A stretch of 64,000 bases of DNA, taken from Chloroflexota bacterium. Its GTDB lineage: Bacteria; Chloroflexota; Anaerolineae; B4-G1. This document shows positions 7,875 to 16,452 of this stretch, in pieces; within the stretch, counting starts at the first letter, position 1, and every line of letters starts with the position of its first letter. The position numbers and the translations under genes were made by a program. A model generated the notes under the pieces. It was not told where the DNA came from and ran no database searches. It saw only the letters and a program-made list of their open reading frames with translations. The DNA lies in the NCBI GenBank assembly GCA_024232355.1, contig JAAEPW010000076.1:1-64000 (forward strand). Direction: 5' to 3'.

Positions 7875-9140
7875 ATGAAACAAAGCCTATTCCTAGTTTT
7901 TACTCTGTTACTGACGTCATGCACGGTGGGGATTACCAATGTAGAGAGGCTCACGGTGGTTGCGCCTGTCACGCCAGATCCAACGTTTCCTCCATCACCG
8001 CTTAGTATAGCAGAACCAGATCCTACGGAACCGCCAGTGCTTGCCGAGTTGCCCGCATCGCTATACTTTTTTCCCAAAGGGTACGACGATCTCGATGAGC
8101 AAACTGTGTGGCGTCTTGACCCTGGAGATACCCAGGCCAGGCGTGTCACCCCTTCTGATCTAGAGATCATGTCTGTCGACGTATGGGCCGGCGATGGACG
8201 GCTCGCTTATAGCACAGAGAATGGAGAACTGTACATCGCTTTACCCGGGCAGGAGCCTCGCTTGATCTACGATGTAGGGAACTGGGAAGGTCAGTCTCTC
8301 GTGATCAACAGCGTGGCTTGGTCGCCCGATGGCACACGCCTGGCTTATAGTGTGACCTATAGTGGTACGGAAGCTGCGCGCAGCATTGGCGATCCCGATT
8401 TGGCCGCTCAACTCACCGGGCTTTGGATTCTGACGTTGCAGGATGAATCGCGCGTCCAGTTGTTGAGAAATCGGTATATGGATTACGATACAATGGACGT
8501 GAACGAGATACGCATTATTTCAGACATCGTTTGGTCACCTGACGGGGCAGCAATGATTTTGGAGACCTCTCACTGGGAATGGAGGGACATCTTTTTGTTA
8601 TATCCGCTCAGCCCCAGTGTCGGTGAATCCAACCTACACGACCCCGAAGGTTTTGCCTGGATGAATGGTAGCTGGACGCTTGACGGCCAGAAAATCCTGC
8701 TCAGTGGTGCGGTGAACAGCAGTACAAGTGATCTCGTTCGGATTGAACGTGACTCGATGGGCTATGAACTATTGGTAGACGGAGATGAGGCCGGGGGGTA
8801 CATATATCATGCCCAGGAATTGCCTGATGGCATCGTCTTTTTGATGTTGCCTTCTGCCCTGGAGGATGAATCGACGACGAGGTTGTATCTTGGTCGCCAA
8901 ACAGAGACCGGGTTTAGCTATGCGCCGGCTGGGCCGGAGCAGGGCCTTTGTGCCTCTCCCTACCACATCGAGGTCGAGTGGGATCAGACAAAGCGTCTGG
9001 CAGCCTTGTCTTGTAATCAAGAGACTCGACTTGTCTCGTTAGATGGGGCCATAGACGTCAATCTTGTGCCATTCCTTGGTCCGCTGGCTGCTCTGGACTA
9101 TGACTATCTCGACGTGTTTTGGGGAGTGTCGGGTGAATGA
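7875..9140 (+). CDS. secreted lipoprotein with beta-propeller (TolB/WD40-like) repeats
   Basis: 421 residues. The N-terminus has a type II signal peptide with lipobox LLTSC (Cys16), then a Pro/Thr-rich linker to about residue 60. The rest carries TolB-type repeats, visible as VAWSPDGTRLAYS near 150 and IVWSPDGAAMIL near 225, with WMNGSWTLDGQKILLSG later. It is probably exposed on the outer side of the membrane as a sensor, binding or scaffold protein; no enzyme motif is seen. RBS AAGGAA lies 6 bases before the start. Its promoter is preceded by four 11-bp direct repeats, so expression is likely under an activator. The next gene on the same strand starts 139 bases on and may be separate. Confidence 0.7.
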   Translation: MKQSLFLVFTLLLTSCTVGITNVERLTVVAPVTPDPTFPPSPLSIAEPDPTEPPVLAELPASLYFFPKGYDDLDEQTVWRLDPGDTQARRVTPSDLEIMSVDVWAGDGRLAYSTENGELYIALPGQEPRLIYDVGNWEGQSLVINSVAWSPDGTRLAYSVTYSGTEAARSIGDPDLAAQLTGLWILTLQDESRVQLLRNRYMDYDTMDVNEIRIISDIVWSPDGAAMILETSHWEWRDIFLLYPLSPSVGESNLHDPEGFAWMNGSWTLDGQKILLSGAVNSSTSDLVRIERDSMGYELLVDGDEAGGYIYHAQELPDGIVFLMLPSALEDESTTRLYLGRQTETGFSYAPAGPEQGLCASPYHIEVEWDQTKRLAALSCNQETRLVSLDGAIDVNLVPFLGPLAALDYDYLDVFWGVSGE

Positions 9141-9279
9141 CCAAGAGCAGGTTTCCAATACCAACGAATTAGCCTCATTCAACGACAACCCCCCTCTGGA
9201 GTATTTGCCTTCTGCGTCAAGCTTGTATACAATAATGGCAGGCGTAATTTGACGGTAAAGCAAAAAAGGAGGCAGTAAA

Positions 9280-10122
9280 ATGTTCGAGCGGATAGGAAAC
9301 AGTTGGACGTTGATCAAGGCGAGCGCCGCCGTGTTGCGCGCCGACAAGGAATTGGTCGTGTTCCCCATTGTGTCAGCGATTGGGGTACTGATTGTGATGA
9401 TCAGCTTTGCCTTTCCGATGTTGTTGGCCGGTTTCTTCGACGCGCTGTTGGAGGGGCGGTCGCAGGTGTTTGGCTTTGTGGTCGGATTTACGTTCTACGT
9501 GGTGCAGTACACGGTCATCATCTTTGCCAACTCGGCCTTGGTCGGTGCGGCAATGATCCGCTTGCGCGGAGGTGACCCGACGGTCGGTGATGGGTTCCGC
9601 ATCGCGATGAATCACATTGGCTCGATCTTGGCCTATGCACTGCTCTCGGCCACAGTGGGCATGATCCTGCGCTGGCTATCGGAGCGGGGCAAGACGGTGG
9701 GACGCATCGTTTCCTCGGTTTTGGGGATGGCGTGGAGCCTGGCGACGTACCTGGTGGTGCCGGTGCTGGTCGTAGAGGGCGTGGGGCCGCTGGAGGCCGT
9801 CAAGCGCAGCGCGAACCTGCTCAAGCAGACGTGGGGCGAGCAGATCGCCGGCAACTTGGGTATGGGCGCGGTCTTTGGCCTGCTGACGTTTGTCATGTGC
9901 CTGGTGGGCATACCCCTCATCATTCTAGTCGCTTCGACTGGCTCGACGGTATTCATCGCGCTGGCGGTACTGACGTTTGTGATGGCGTTGGTCCTGCTGG
10001 GGCTGGTCAACTCGACGCTGACCGGCATCTATGTGGCAGCCGTCTACCGTTACGCGGCAGAGGGCGAGACAGGCGGCTTTTTCAGTGAAGAGATGGTGCA
10101 GGAGGCGTTCCGGCCCAAGTAG
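9280..10122 (+). CDS. DUF6159-like integral membrane protein
   Basis: 280 residues with six or so hydrophobic segments: at about 24-48 (FPIVSAIGVLIVMISF), 63-90, 110-128, 145-165, 190-220 and 225-255. The N-terminal GNSWTLIKASAAVLRADKEL and the central VVEGVGPLEAVKRSANLLKQ are the pattern of DUF6159 family proteins, which have no assigned function. AAAGGAGG provides a strong RBS. It is convergent with the two-component operon that follows. Nothing in the neighbours points to a role. Confidence 0.65.
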   Translation: MFERIGNSWTLIKASAAVLRADKELVVFPIVSAIGVLIVMISFAFPMLLAGFFDALLEGRSQVFGFVVGFTFYVVQYTVIIFANSALVGAAMIRLRGGDPTVGDGFRIAMNHIGSILAYALLSATVGMILRWLSERGKTVGRIVSSVLGMAWSLATYLVVPVLVVEGVGPLEAVKRSANLLKQTWGEQIAGNLGMGAVFGLLTFVMCLVGIPLIILVASTGSTVFIALAVLTFVMALVLLGLVNSTLTGIYVAAVYRYAAEGETGGFFSEEMVQEAFRPK

Positions 10123-10171
10123 GGGCGGGTCGAGACTTTTCCTTCATCGGAAAAAAGCAGAATCATTTTGC

Positions 10172-10744
10172 TCAATCGCGCGCTTGGCGCAAGATCGTCT
10201 GGGCCACCTGGCGCATCGAGCGCCGCTCTTGGCGTGCTTGGCGTTGGATGCGCTGGTAGGCGTCCTTTTCGCTCAAGCCTTTCCGCTCCATCAGTATACC
10301 CTTGGCCCGATCCACCAGCTTGCGCGTGGCGAGCCGCTCTTCCAGATCGACCGCGTGCCGGAGCACCTGCTGCTGCTCGTCAAAGCGCGCCATCACCACT
10401 TGCAGCGTGGCCAACAGTTCGTGCTCGTTGACGGGCTTCATCAGGTAGGCCATAATGGGCAGGTCCGCCGCTTGTTCGACCAACTCTCGGTCGCCGTAAG
10501 CGGTCAACAGCACGATGGGCAAGGGATGCCGGGCGTGGATTTGCCGGGCGACCTCTAGGCCGTCCAAGCCCGGCATCTTGATGTCGAGAATGGCCAAATC
10601 CGGCCCGGTCTGGCGGGCCAGTTTCACTGCCGTGCGCCCATCCGGCGCGGCCGTGACCTGGTAGCCGGATTCCTCCAGGATACGGCGCAATCCCATACGG
10701 ATCAAGGACTCGTCTTCGGCGACCAAAATGCGCAGCGGTCTCAT
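10172..10744 (-). CDS. response regulator with REC and ANTAR RNA-binding domains
   Basis: 190 residues from the Met at 10744, which overlaps the kinase stop as ATGA; the open frame upstream of it is not needed. The receiver domain (about 4-120) has the acidic pair EDE at 10-12, phospho-acceptor Asp54 in LAILDIKMPG and the conserved Lys in MKPVNE. The C-terminal ANTAR domain (about 130-188) shows KLVDRAKGILMERKGLSE and YQRIQRQA. ANTAR proteins act as RNA-binding antiterminators: the phosphorylated dimer binds paired hairpins in leader transcripts. The upstream HisKA_2 kinase is the natural partner, as in EutW/EutV. The target RNA is not evident in this window. Confidence 0.88.
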   Translation of the reverse strand: MRPLRILVAEDESLIRMGLRRILEESGYQVTAAPDGRTAVKLARQTGPDLAILDIKMPGLDGLEVARQIHARHPLPIVLLTAYGDRELVEQAADLPIMAYLMKPVNEHELLATLQVVMARFDEQQQVLRHAVDLEERLATRKLVDRAKGILMERKGLSEKDAYQRIQRQARQERRSMRQVAQTILRQARD

Positions 10745-12384
10745 CCTCTTGCCTCCCCACCACTCTGCCCCGGCACGACGATGGTGGCGCACGTACCCCC
10801 TTTGCCCAACTCGACCTTTAACTGGCCGCCCAGGTCTTTATTGACCAGGGTGTCGATAATCTGCAAGCCTAGCCCGCGCAGGGGTGGCTCATCGGACAAA
10901 AGGCCCACCCCGTCGTCCTGCACCTCGACCTCGAATTCCGCGGCGTGCTGGCGCAGGGTGATGGTGATACGTCCCTCTTCCCGGTCCACAAAGCCGTGTT
11001 TGAGCGCATTTTGGATCAACTCGTTCACCGCCAGGGCCAGCGCGGTCGCCTGACGCGAAGGTAGGGTGATCTCGTCTCCCTGCACTTGCATATCCAGCGA
11101 TGTGCGAGGATACAATCGGTTTTGGGCCGCATTGTGGGCCACGTGTTGGAGAACCTGTTTTACGTCGGCCAGCCGAAAGCCCTTGTCGGACAAGACTTCG
11201 TGGGCGGCGGCAATGCTGAGGATGCGGCTGATGCTCTCGCGCAGCGCCTCTTTGGCGTCTATCTTGTCTCCTTCTCCGAGTTGGAGCCGCAGGAGCATGG
11301 CGATGGTCTGCAAGTTGTTCTTGATGCGATGGTGCATCTCTCGCACCACGGCAATGTTGACGACCATGTGGCTGTTCTCGATGGCCAGAGCGGTCTGGTT
11401 GGCCAACGCCTGGAACAGCTCGACTTCTGGTGAGGTGAACGTGTGCGGTTCTCTCGTGTAACAGTTGAGAACGCCAATGACGCGCTCGCGCACCCGCAGC
11501 GGCACGCAGAGCAGAGCGCAAAGATCTTCCTGGCAGGCGACGTCGGGATAGTGATAGCGGGAATCTTGCCGCACGTCCGCTGTCCTCAACGCCTGACCGG
11601 TCTGCGCCACGCGGCCCACGATGCCCTCCCCCAGCTTGATCGGGGGTCTGTCTCCATAAGCCGAACTGAATCCCTGGGTGGCTCGGAGGGTCAGCACGCC
11701 CTGTTCGTCGTCCAACAGCATCAGGGAGCATGCCTTGGCTCGCATCACGCGAGCGGCCATGTCGACGATCAACCCCAGTATCTCGTCCAGGTAGAGGGGC
11801 GAGGTGATCGTCTCGCTCACTTTGGCCAAGGTCGAAAGCTCAGAGATTTGGCGCTGCATTCGCTCGTAGAGCATCGCCTTTTCCAACGCCCCGGCTGCCA
11901 GGTCACAGATCAGGGATAAAAGCTCTACCTCGTCGGCATCGTACTGGTGATAGGTTTGGGCCTGTACGTTCATCGCACCGATGATGCGCCCCTGGTTGAC
12001 CATCGGCACGGCCAGCAGCGATTGAAAGACCGTTTCCTCCGTCTCTGGCAGATATTTAAAGCGCGGGTCCTTGGCTGCATCGGCCACGCCCACCGACTCT
12101 CCCGTTCGAACCGCCCAACCCGTAAGCCCCTCGCCCGGCCGCAGCAAGGCGAGCCCGACCGATTCCTGCGCCAGCCCGGTGGTGGCCTCCAAGACCAGGT
12201 ATTCACCAAGCTCGTCCAGTAGGTAAATGGAGCAGGAATCCATCCCCATCACTTTGGCTGTCTTGCGCGTGATGAGTTGGAGCGTTGTATCCAAGTCCCA
12301 GGTGGCGTTGATAGCCTGGCTGATCTCTCGCAGCACGGCCAGTTGGATCGTTTTTTGTTCCAGTTGGCGCTTTAGGTTTTGCAT
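10741..12384 (-). CDS. GAF-domain HisKA_2 sensor histidine kinase
   Basis: 547 residues, soluble, without membrane segments. Two GAF domains (about 24-172 and 190-340) are followed by a HisKA_2 dimerisation domain with the phospho-His motif EMHHRIKNNLQ (about 350) and an HATPase domain (about 440-540) with NELIQNALKHG and DDGVGL boxes. It probably senses a small molecule or redox signal through GAF and phosphorylates the ANTAR regulator encoded directly downstream. It starts 7 bases after the ABC permease stop, so the exporter, kinase and regulator form one operon. The signal is unknown. Confidence 0.87.
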   Translation of the reverse strand: MQNLKRQLEQKTIQLAVLREISQAINATWDLDTTLQLITRKTAKVMGMDSCSIYLLDELGEYLVLEATTGLAQESVGLALLRPGEGLTGWAVRTGESVGVADAAKDPRFKYLPETEETVFQSLLAVPMVNQGRIIGAMNVQAQTYHQYDADEVELLSLICDLAAGALEKAMLYERMQRQISELSTLAKVSETITSPLYLDEILGLIVDMAARVMRAKACSLMLLDDEQGVLTLRATQGFSSAYGDRPPIKLGEGIVGRVAQTGQALRTADVRQDSRYHYPDVACQEDLCALLCVPLRVRERVIGVLNCYTREPHTFTSPEVELFQALANQTALAIENSHMVVNIAVVREMHHRIKNNLQTIAMLLRLQLGEGDKIDAKEALRESISRILSIAAAHEVLSDKGFRLADVKQVLQHVAHNAAQNRLYPRTSLDMQVQGDEITLPSRQATALALAVNELIQNALKHGFVDREEGRITITLRQHAAEFEVEVQDDGVGLLSDEPPLRGLGLQIIDTLVNKDLGGQLKVELGKGGTCATIVVPGQSGGEARG

Positions 12385-12391
12385 CGACTCG

Positions 12392-13795
12392 CTACCCTCG
12401 CAGAATCAGCCACATCTCTTTCAGCGTGGGCCGTTTACCATAAATAAGCAATCCCACCCGGAATAGCTTGGCCCCTGCCCACAGCGCCGCCGGGATGGCG
12501 AGCAAAAGTAGGACAATGCTGCCCACCACGTCTACCAAAGGGACCTCTGCTAGTGGCAGGCGCAGCATCATCATGGTCGGTGCGGTGAGGGGAAAAAAGC
12601 TCAACACCCGCGCGATCATCATGTTTGGGTTGGTAAAGAGGAAACCGCTGATCATGTACGGGACGGCGGCAAAGAAGGAAAACACACCAGCCAACTGCTG
12701 GCTCTCCTGCATCGTCGCGCCCAACGCGCCGACCCCGGCCATCAAGATGGCGTACAACGTAAAGCCGAGTATATAATAGACCACTCCCAGAACCAGCACG
12801 CGCATCGGGATGACGGCTGCCCCGGCGATAGCCAAGAGCGCCACTGCCCCGCCGCTGAACCCCACCGTGCTGAGCAGCCAGACCAGCACCTGCGTCAGTC
12901 CCAGCGCCCCCAGACCTATCACCTTGCCCGCCATCAATTCCACCGGCCGCACCGACGAGACGACGATCTCGACCACCCGGCTCTCCTTCTCCTCGGCCAC
13001 GCTCTGCAACAAATAGCCCGACGAGATAAAGATGGTCGACACCAAAAAGATGGACAGGAAATAGGGGATGATAAAGGTAAAGATGAAACCCATCGGGCCT
13101 TCTCCTTGGGTTTCTCCGCCGGAAGAGAGCACCCGAGGATCCACGTCCATTGGGTTGGTCGCCCTGTTCCGCAGCGTGGGGTCTACCTCGTCTTGCAGCA
13201 GATGGTCCACAAAGAACGCCCGCATCGTGAACGAGTCGCTGACGGCCGCCGCGCCAAAACCGCTCCCTGTGCTGATGACCACGACCCGGCCCGTCTCCAA
13301 ATAGTCTGCCCCGATCACCAACACCGACGAGACATCCTCGGCCAGCAGGGCGGTTTCCGCCTGGGCCTCGGTCTCAAAGGGAATGAACATCTCACTATTT
13401 TGATACTCGGGCAGGAGCGGGGAGAAATAGCCCGATTGGTCAACCACGCCGGTGACCTGGCTGCCGATGTCGAATTGCTCGGCGACCAGGTTGCCAAGCT
13501 GCTGGGCCTCCCCGGCAAAGAACGTCCCAAACAGCAAGACGGCGGCACCCAGCAAGGGCACGATGAGCGTCATGATGATAAACCCAACCCGCCGCACGTT
13601 GACCAAATATTCGTGGCGAGCGACTATCCAAACCTTACGGGAAAAGCCGAAAAAGCTCCCCGAGTTTACCCGGTGGAGAAAAGGCCAATCCTTTGTCCAT
13701 ACCAGTGCTCGACCAGGCTTTTCCTGATGAAAAACCCCAGGTTGAGTACTCGGAAGCTCCTTATGTTTGCGCTGGGGTTTTTCACGCCGATTCAT
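12392..13795 (-). CDS. ABC-2 type transporter permease (NatB-like)
   Basis: About 467 residues from the Met at 13795; this start overlaps the ATPase gene by 14 bases. A membrane segment near 70-95 (FIIMTLIVPLLGAAVLLFG) is followed by a large external loop, then about five more segments in the C-terminal half. Residues such as YLLQSVAEEKESRVVEIVVS match the ABC-2/NatB family, which with a NatA-like ATPase exports sodium, drugs or peptides. The open frame continues upstream over the ATPase gene in another reading frame; that part is shadow. The substrate cannot be told. Confidence 0.8.
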   Translation of the reverse strand: MNRREKPQRKHKELPSTQPGVFHQEKPGRALVWTKDWPFLHRVNSGSFFGFSRKVWIVARHEYLVNVRRVGFIIMTLIVPLLGAAVLLFGTFFAGEAQQLGNLVAEQFDIGSQVTGVVDQSGYFSPLLPEYQNSEMFIPFETEAQAETALLAEDVSSVLVIGADYLETGRVVVISTGSGFGAAAVSDSFTMRAFFVDHLLQDEVDPTLRNRATNPMDVDPRVLSSGGETQGEGPMGFIFTFIIPYFLSIFLVSTIFISSGYLLQSVAEEKESRVVEIVVSSVRPVELMAGKVIGLGALGLTQVLVWLLSTVGFSGGAVALLAIAGAAVIPMRVLVLGVVYYILGFTLYAILMAGVGALGATMQESQQLAGVFSFFAAVPYMISGFLFTNPNMMIARVLSFFPLTAPTMMMLRLPLAEVPLVDVVGSIVLLLLAIPAALWAGAKLFRVGLLIYGKRPTLKEMWLILRG

Positions 13796-14693
13796 CGTCC
13801 GCCTCCTTTCCTGTGTCACCAACCACGGTGATAAAGATATCCTCCAGCGGCACCGGCGACACCTCAAAGGCCCGAATATCCACATCCTGGTCCAGGAGCG
13901 CGCGCAGCACATCCTGTGGACGAGTCCCCTCCGCCAGGGCCAAGTTGAACGCGCCGTCGTATGGCTCCACATCCACCACGCCGGGCAAATCTGCCGGGAC
14001 GTGGGAGACGCGGATCCGGATGGTATTGGGCGCATACTCTCGTTTGATCTCTTCCAGAGGACCATAGAGCACCGCCTGCCCCCGATTGAGCAGCAGAATC
14101 CGGTCGCACAGCACCTCTACCAGGTTCATCTGGTGCGAGCTGAGGACGATGGTTTTGCCCTCCTCGTGCTGCTCGGCCACAAAATCCTTGACGCGCTCCA
14201 CGTTGACCGGGTCCAGTCCCTGAAATGGCTCGTCCAAAAAGAGCACCTCCGGGTCGTGGATCAGGCTGGCGATGAGTTGGAGCCGCTGCTGCATACCCTG
14301 GCTCAGGTCCTTGACCTTGCGTTTGGCCCATTCGTCCAGGCGCATCCGCTCCAACAAGCTCATCGCCCGCTCCCGCGCCGCCGACCGGGGCATACCCTTG
14401 AGCTCGGCCAAGTAGACCAGAGTGTCCAGCACCTTTAGGTTGCGGTACAGTCCCCGTTCCTCCGGCAAGTAACCGACCCGCCCTTTGGCCTGGCCCGGCG
14501 GTTGGTCCAGGACCCTTACACTCCCTTCGTCGGGGGCAAAGATGTCCATAATGACGCGGATGGTGGTGGTCTTGCCCGCGCCGTTCGGTCCCAGCAGGCC
14601 GAATATCTCTCCCCGTTCCACCTCAAAGGAGAGGTTGTCTACGGCCACAAAGTTGCCGTAGCGTTTCGTAAAGTTTTGCACTTGGATGATCAT
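13782..14693 (-). CDS. ABC transporter ATP-binding protein (NatA-like)
   Basis: 303 residues. Walker A is GPNGAGKTT (about 38-46), the ABC signature is LSQGMQQ (about 136), Walker B is VLFLDEP (about 157) and the switch His is in SSHQM. A C-terminal extension of about 80 residues is typical of exporter ATPases of the NatA/CcmA type. It couples ATP hydrolysis to the permease encoded downstream with a 14-base overlap. GGAG 8 bases upstream supports the start at 14693. It is the first gene of the exporter-kinase-regulator operon. No promoter hexamers stand out upstream; 14694-14867 looks AT-rich and non-coding. Confidence 0.9.
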   Translation of the reverse strand: MIIQVQNFTKRYGNFVAVDNLSFEVERGEIFGLLGPNGAGKTTTIRVIMDIFAPDEGSVRVLDQPPGQAKGRVGYLPEERGLYRNLKVLDTLVYLAELKGMPRSAARERAMSLLERMRLDEWAKRKVKDLSQGMQQRLQLIASLIHDPEVLFLDEPFQGLDPVNVERVKDFVAEQHEEGKTIVLSSHQMNLVEVLCDRILLLNRGQAVLYGPLEEIKREYAPNTIRIRVSHVPADLPGVVDVEPYDGAFNLALAEGTRPQDVLRALLDQDVDIRAFEVSPVPLEDIFITVVGDTGKEADDESA

Positions 14694-14867
14694 CTAGTTT
14701 TCTCCAGTTGATGTCCTCTGATAATTCGCTACAGAACTATACATCAAGTGCAAAGAAATGCAAACGGATATTTCGTCTCGATCAACGATACAAGAAAAAT
14801 CAAGGTTTGTCGTATAAACAAAGCGACATGATTTGTACCCTGTCAAAAAACACCCGCGGCAAATATA

Positions 14868-15024
14868 ATTTGGGTGTGTTTCATCTCAATTGGAGGATTT
14901 AGACCTGCCAGGTTTTGTCGACATAATTATGACCAAAAATGCCTTTCAGAAGCCTGAAATCGTTTTTCCAGATCGTCATTGTAACCTGGCAAGTCTTCTC
15001 AACTTGTTTGAAACACACCCAAAT
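14868..15024. repeat. nested inverted-repeat element (MITE-like)
   Basis: Outer arms 14868-14883 and 15009-15024 are a perfect 16-bp inverted repeat (atttgggtgtgtttca). Inner arms 14901-14914 and 14983-14996 (agacctgccaggtt) match with one mismatch. The transcribed form could fold into one long hairpin of about 157 bases. It ends only five bases before the start codon of the next gene, so it replaces or contains that gene's leader. Confidence 0.6.
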
Positions 15025-15028
15025 AAAA

Positions 15029-15421
15029 ATGTACAACCTTGAACAAACGGATTATGGAATGAAAATGACTTTTAGTGGGTTCATCGAATTGGAAGAGTTG
15101 CAGCAATGGGCTGGCGAGTTGGCCGAGATGATGCCCAATCTTCCGCCCGAGTTTTACGTCTTGGCAGATATGCGAGGATGCCAACCGCTTCCAGAAGATG
15201 CCCAGCAGTTCATGTCGCATGGTCAAAAGGCAGCGGTGGAACGCGGGGTAAAGCGAACATCAGTGATCCTTGATGATCTGGTAACCACGTTACAATTCAA
15301 GCGAATAGGCAGGGAAACAGGGATGTATCCCAAGCACGAGCGCTACTTTAACGCTGAGGAAGATGATTGGGAACCAAAGGCTATGGATTGGCTCGTCAAA
15401 GGCATAGACCCAGAGGCTTAA
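15029..15421 (+). CDS. STAS/SpoIIAA-like small protein
   Basis: 130 residues from the Met at 15029; the longer frame from 14939 reads through the repeat element and looks non-coding. The layout MYNLEQTDYGMKMTFSGFIE, then a short helix and a strand FYVLADMRGCQ, resembles SpoIIAA-like (STAS/SEC14) proteins of bacteria. The C-terminal part YFNAEEDDWEPKAMDWL also fits that family. These are usually regulatory or binding proteins of unknown partner. No clear Shine-Dalgarno precedes the start. It stands alone between the repeat element and a long gene-free gap. Confidence 0.5.
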   Translation: MYNLEQTDYGMKMTFSGFIELEELQQWAGELAEMMPNLPPEFYVLADMRGCQPLPEDAQQFMSHGQKAAVERGVKRTSVILDDLVTTLQFKRIGRETGMYPKHERYFNAEEDDWEPKAMDWLVKGIDPEA

Positions 15422-15557
15422 GGAGTCGTTCAAAAACACCTTTTTGATTTTGACTCTTATTTTTCAAGTGAAATCGCGCAAAAAGTACAACGTTGTTTCT
15501 GAACAACGCCTTAGCATTACCTTTGTACATCGACGCGAAATGACACAACTAGAATGG

Positions 15558-15641
15558 AACCGCAGATATACACAGATCAACACAGATGCAAAAGTGGCGA
15601 ATTTAGCAAAAATCTGCGTTCATCTGCGTTCATCCGCGGTT
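15558..15641. repeat. imperfect inverted repeat with 10-bp internal period
   Basis: The arm at 15558-15587 begins aaccgcagat and repeats an aac-n-cagat unit every 10 bases; 15612-15641 is its imperfect complement. Similar sequences are scattered in many bacterial genomes. It lies in the 444-base gap 15422-15865, where I see no gene; apart from the terminator at 15777 the rest shows nothing. Confidence 0.55.
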
Positions 15642-15776
15642 TCAGTTATGTGATTCTTTGATGCACTCAAAGGCAATGTTAGAGACGAGCGAGATGACTT
15701 GTTCCCTGCTTGCAGTCAACCACGCTCAATAGAATAAAAGCGATCTCCCAGATCACAGAAACAAAACGCAAAAGAA

Positions 15777-15805
15777 ACAGCCCCCGCTCTAGTGGCGGGG
15801 GCTGT
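15777..15805 (-). terminator. rho-independent terminator of the Nudix gene
   Basis: Read on the minus strand, an 11-bp stem (acagcccccgc/gcgggggctgt, 7-base loop) is followed by tttctttt. It lies about 60 bases after the Nudix stop codon. Confidence 0.75.
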
Positions 15806-15865
15806 TCCCATATCCATCAAGTCAACGGTGATGTCATACTCGACAGGCCTGACCAATGATAAGAC

Positions 15866-16396
15866 TTATTCTATGATCTCTGTTCGAGAATTACTCCATT
15901 TTTCGAGCACGATCTGGGTGGCACGGAAGGCCAACGGGGGGAGTCCGTCCCCATCTTGACCGGGTGTGAAAAAAGCGACCCGGTCCACGTCATCGGCGGC
16001 CTTGGGCTCGCCTCCCAGCAGCCGGGCGCGGTAGACGATGACAATGTCGGCCCCGTACTCGTGCTCTCGTCTGCCGGTCACGTAGAATAGGTCGGTGATC
16101 TCGACCTCCAGCCCGGTTTCCTCGCGGCACTCGCGCGCTGCGGTGTCGGCCGGATGTTCGCCAGACTCGACAAAGCCGCCGGGAAAGGTCCATTTGCCCT
16201 GGTGGGGTCTCATACGCCGGCGCACGAGAAGGACGCTCCCATCGCGCTCGACGATCACGCCGGCAGCGACTTTGAGATCGCGAAAGACCACCCGGTCGCA
16301 GGCAGAGCAAAAGCGCCGCACGCGCCCAAAGGCTTTTCGATCTTCCAGCGCGTGACCGCAGCGAGGACAATAGTTGAGTTCGGGGGTTTTGGACAA
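15866..16396 (-). CDS. Nudix hydrolase with N-terminal zinc ribbon
   Basis: 176 residues starting at a TTG codon at 16396 that has GGAGG seven bases upstream; the longer ATG frame to 16540 overlaps the preceding gene and has no coding character. A zinc ribbon (CPRCG near 10, CSACD near 32) precedes the Nudix fold with the box GGFVESGEHPADTAARECRE and the following ETGL. The layout resembles NudC-like pyrophosphatases, which hydrolyse NADH or nucleoside diphosphate derivatives, though the NudC-specific motif is not clear. It follows the sigma/anti-sigma pair and may be transcribed with it. The substrate is not assigned. Confidence 0.85.
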   Translation of the reverse strand: MSKTPELNYCPRCGHALEDRKAFGRVRRFCSACDRVVFRDLKVAAGVIVERDGSVLLVRRRMRPHQGKWTFPGGFVESGEHPADTAARECREETGLEVEITDLFYVTGRREHEYGADIVIVYRARLLGGEPKAADDVDRVAFFTPGQDGDGLPPLAFRATQIVLEKWSNSRTEIIE

Positions 16397-16452
16397 GTGA
16401 TGACCTCCCTGGTTGGCGTTGATGGTCGCGGACGGGCAACCGTCCGCCGTTT

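Noticed and set aside
10136..10154. A/T-rich hairpin between the convergent DUF6159 and ANTAR genes
   Set aside because: Stem of only six weak pairs; too weak to call a terminator.
13106..13831. 241-codon plus-strand ORF over the ABC permease
   Set aside because: Antisense shadow; residue composition is atypical and no RBS is seen.
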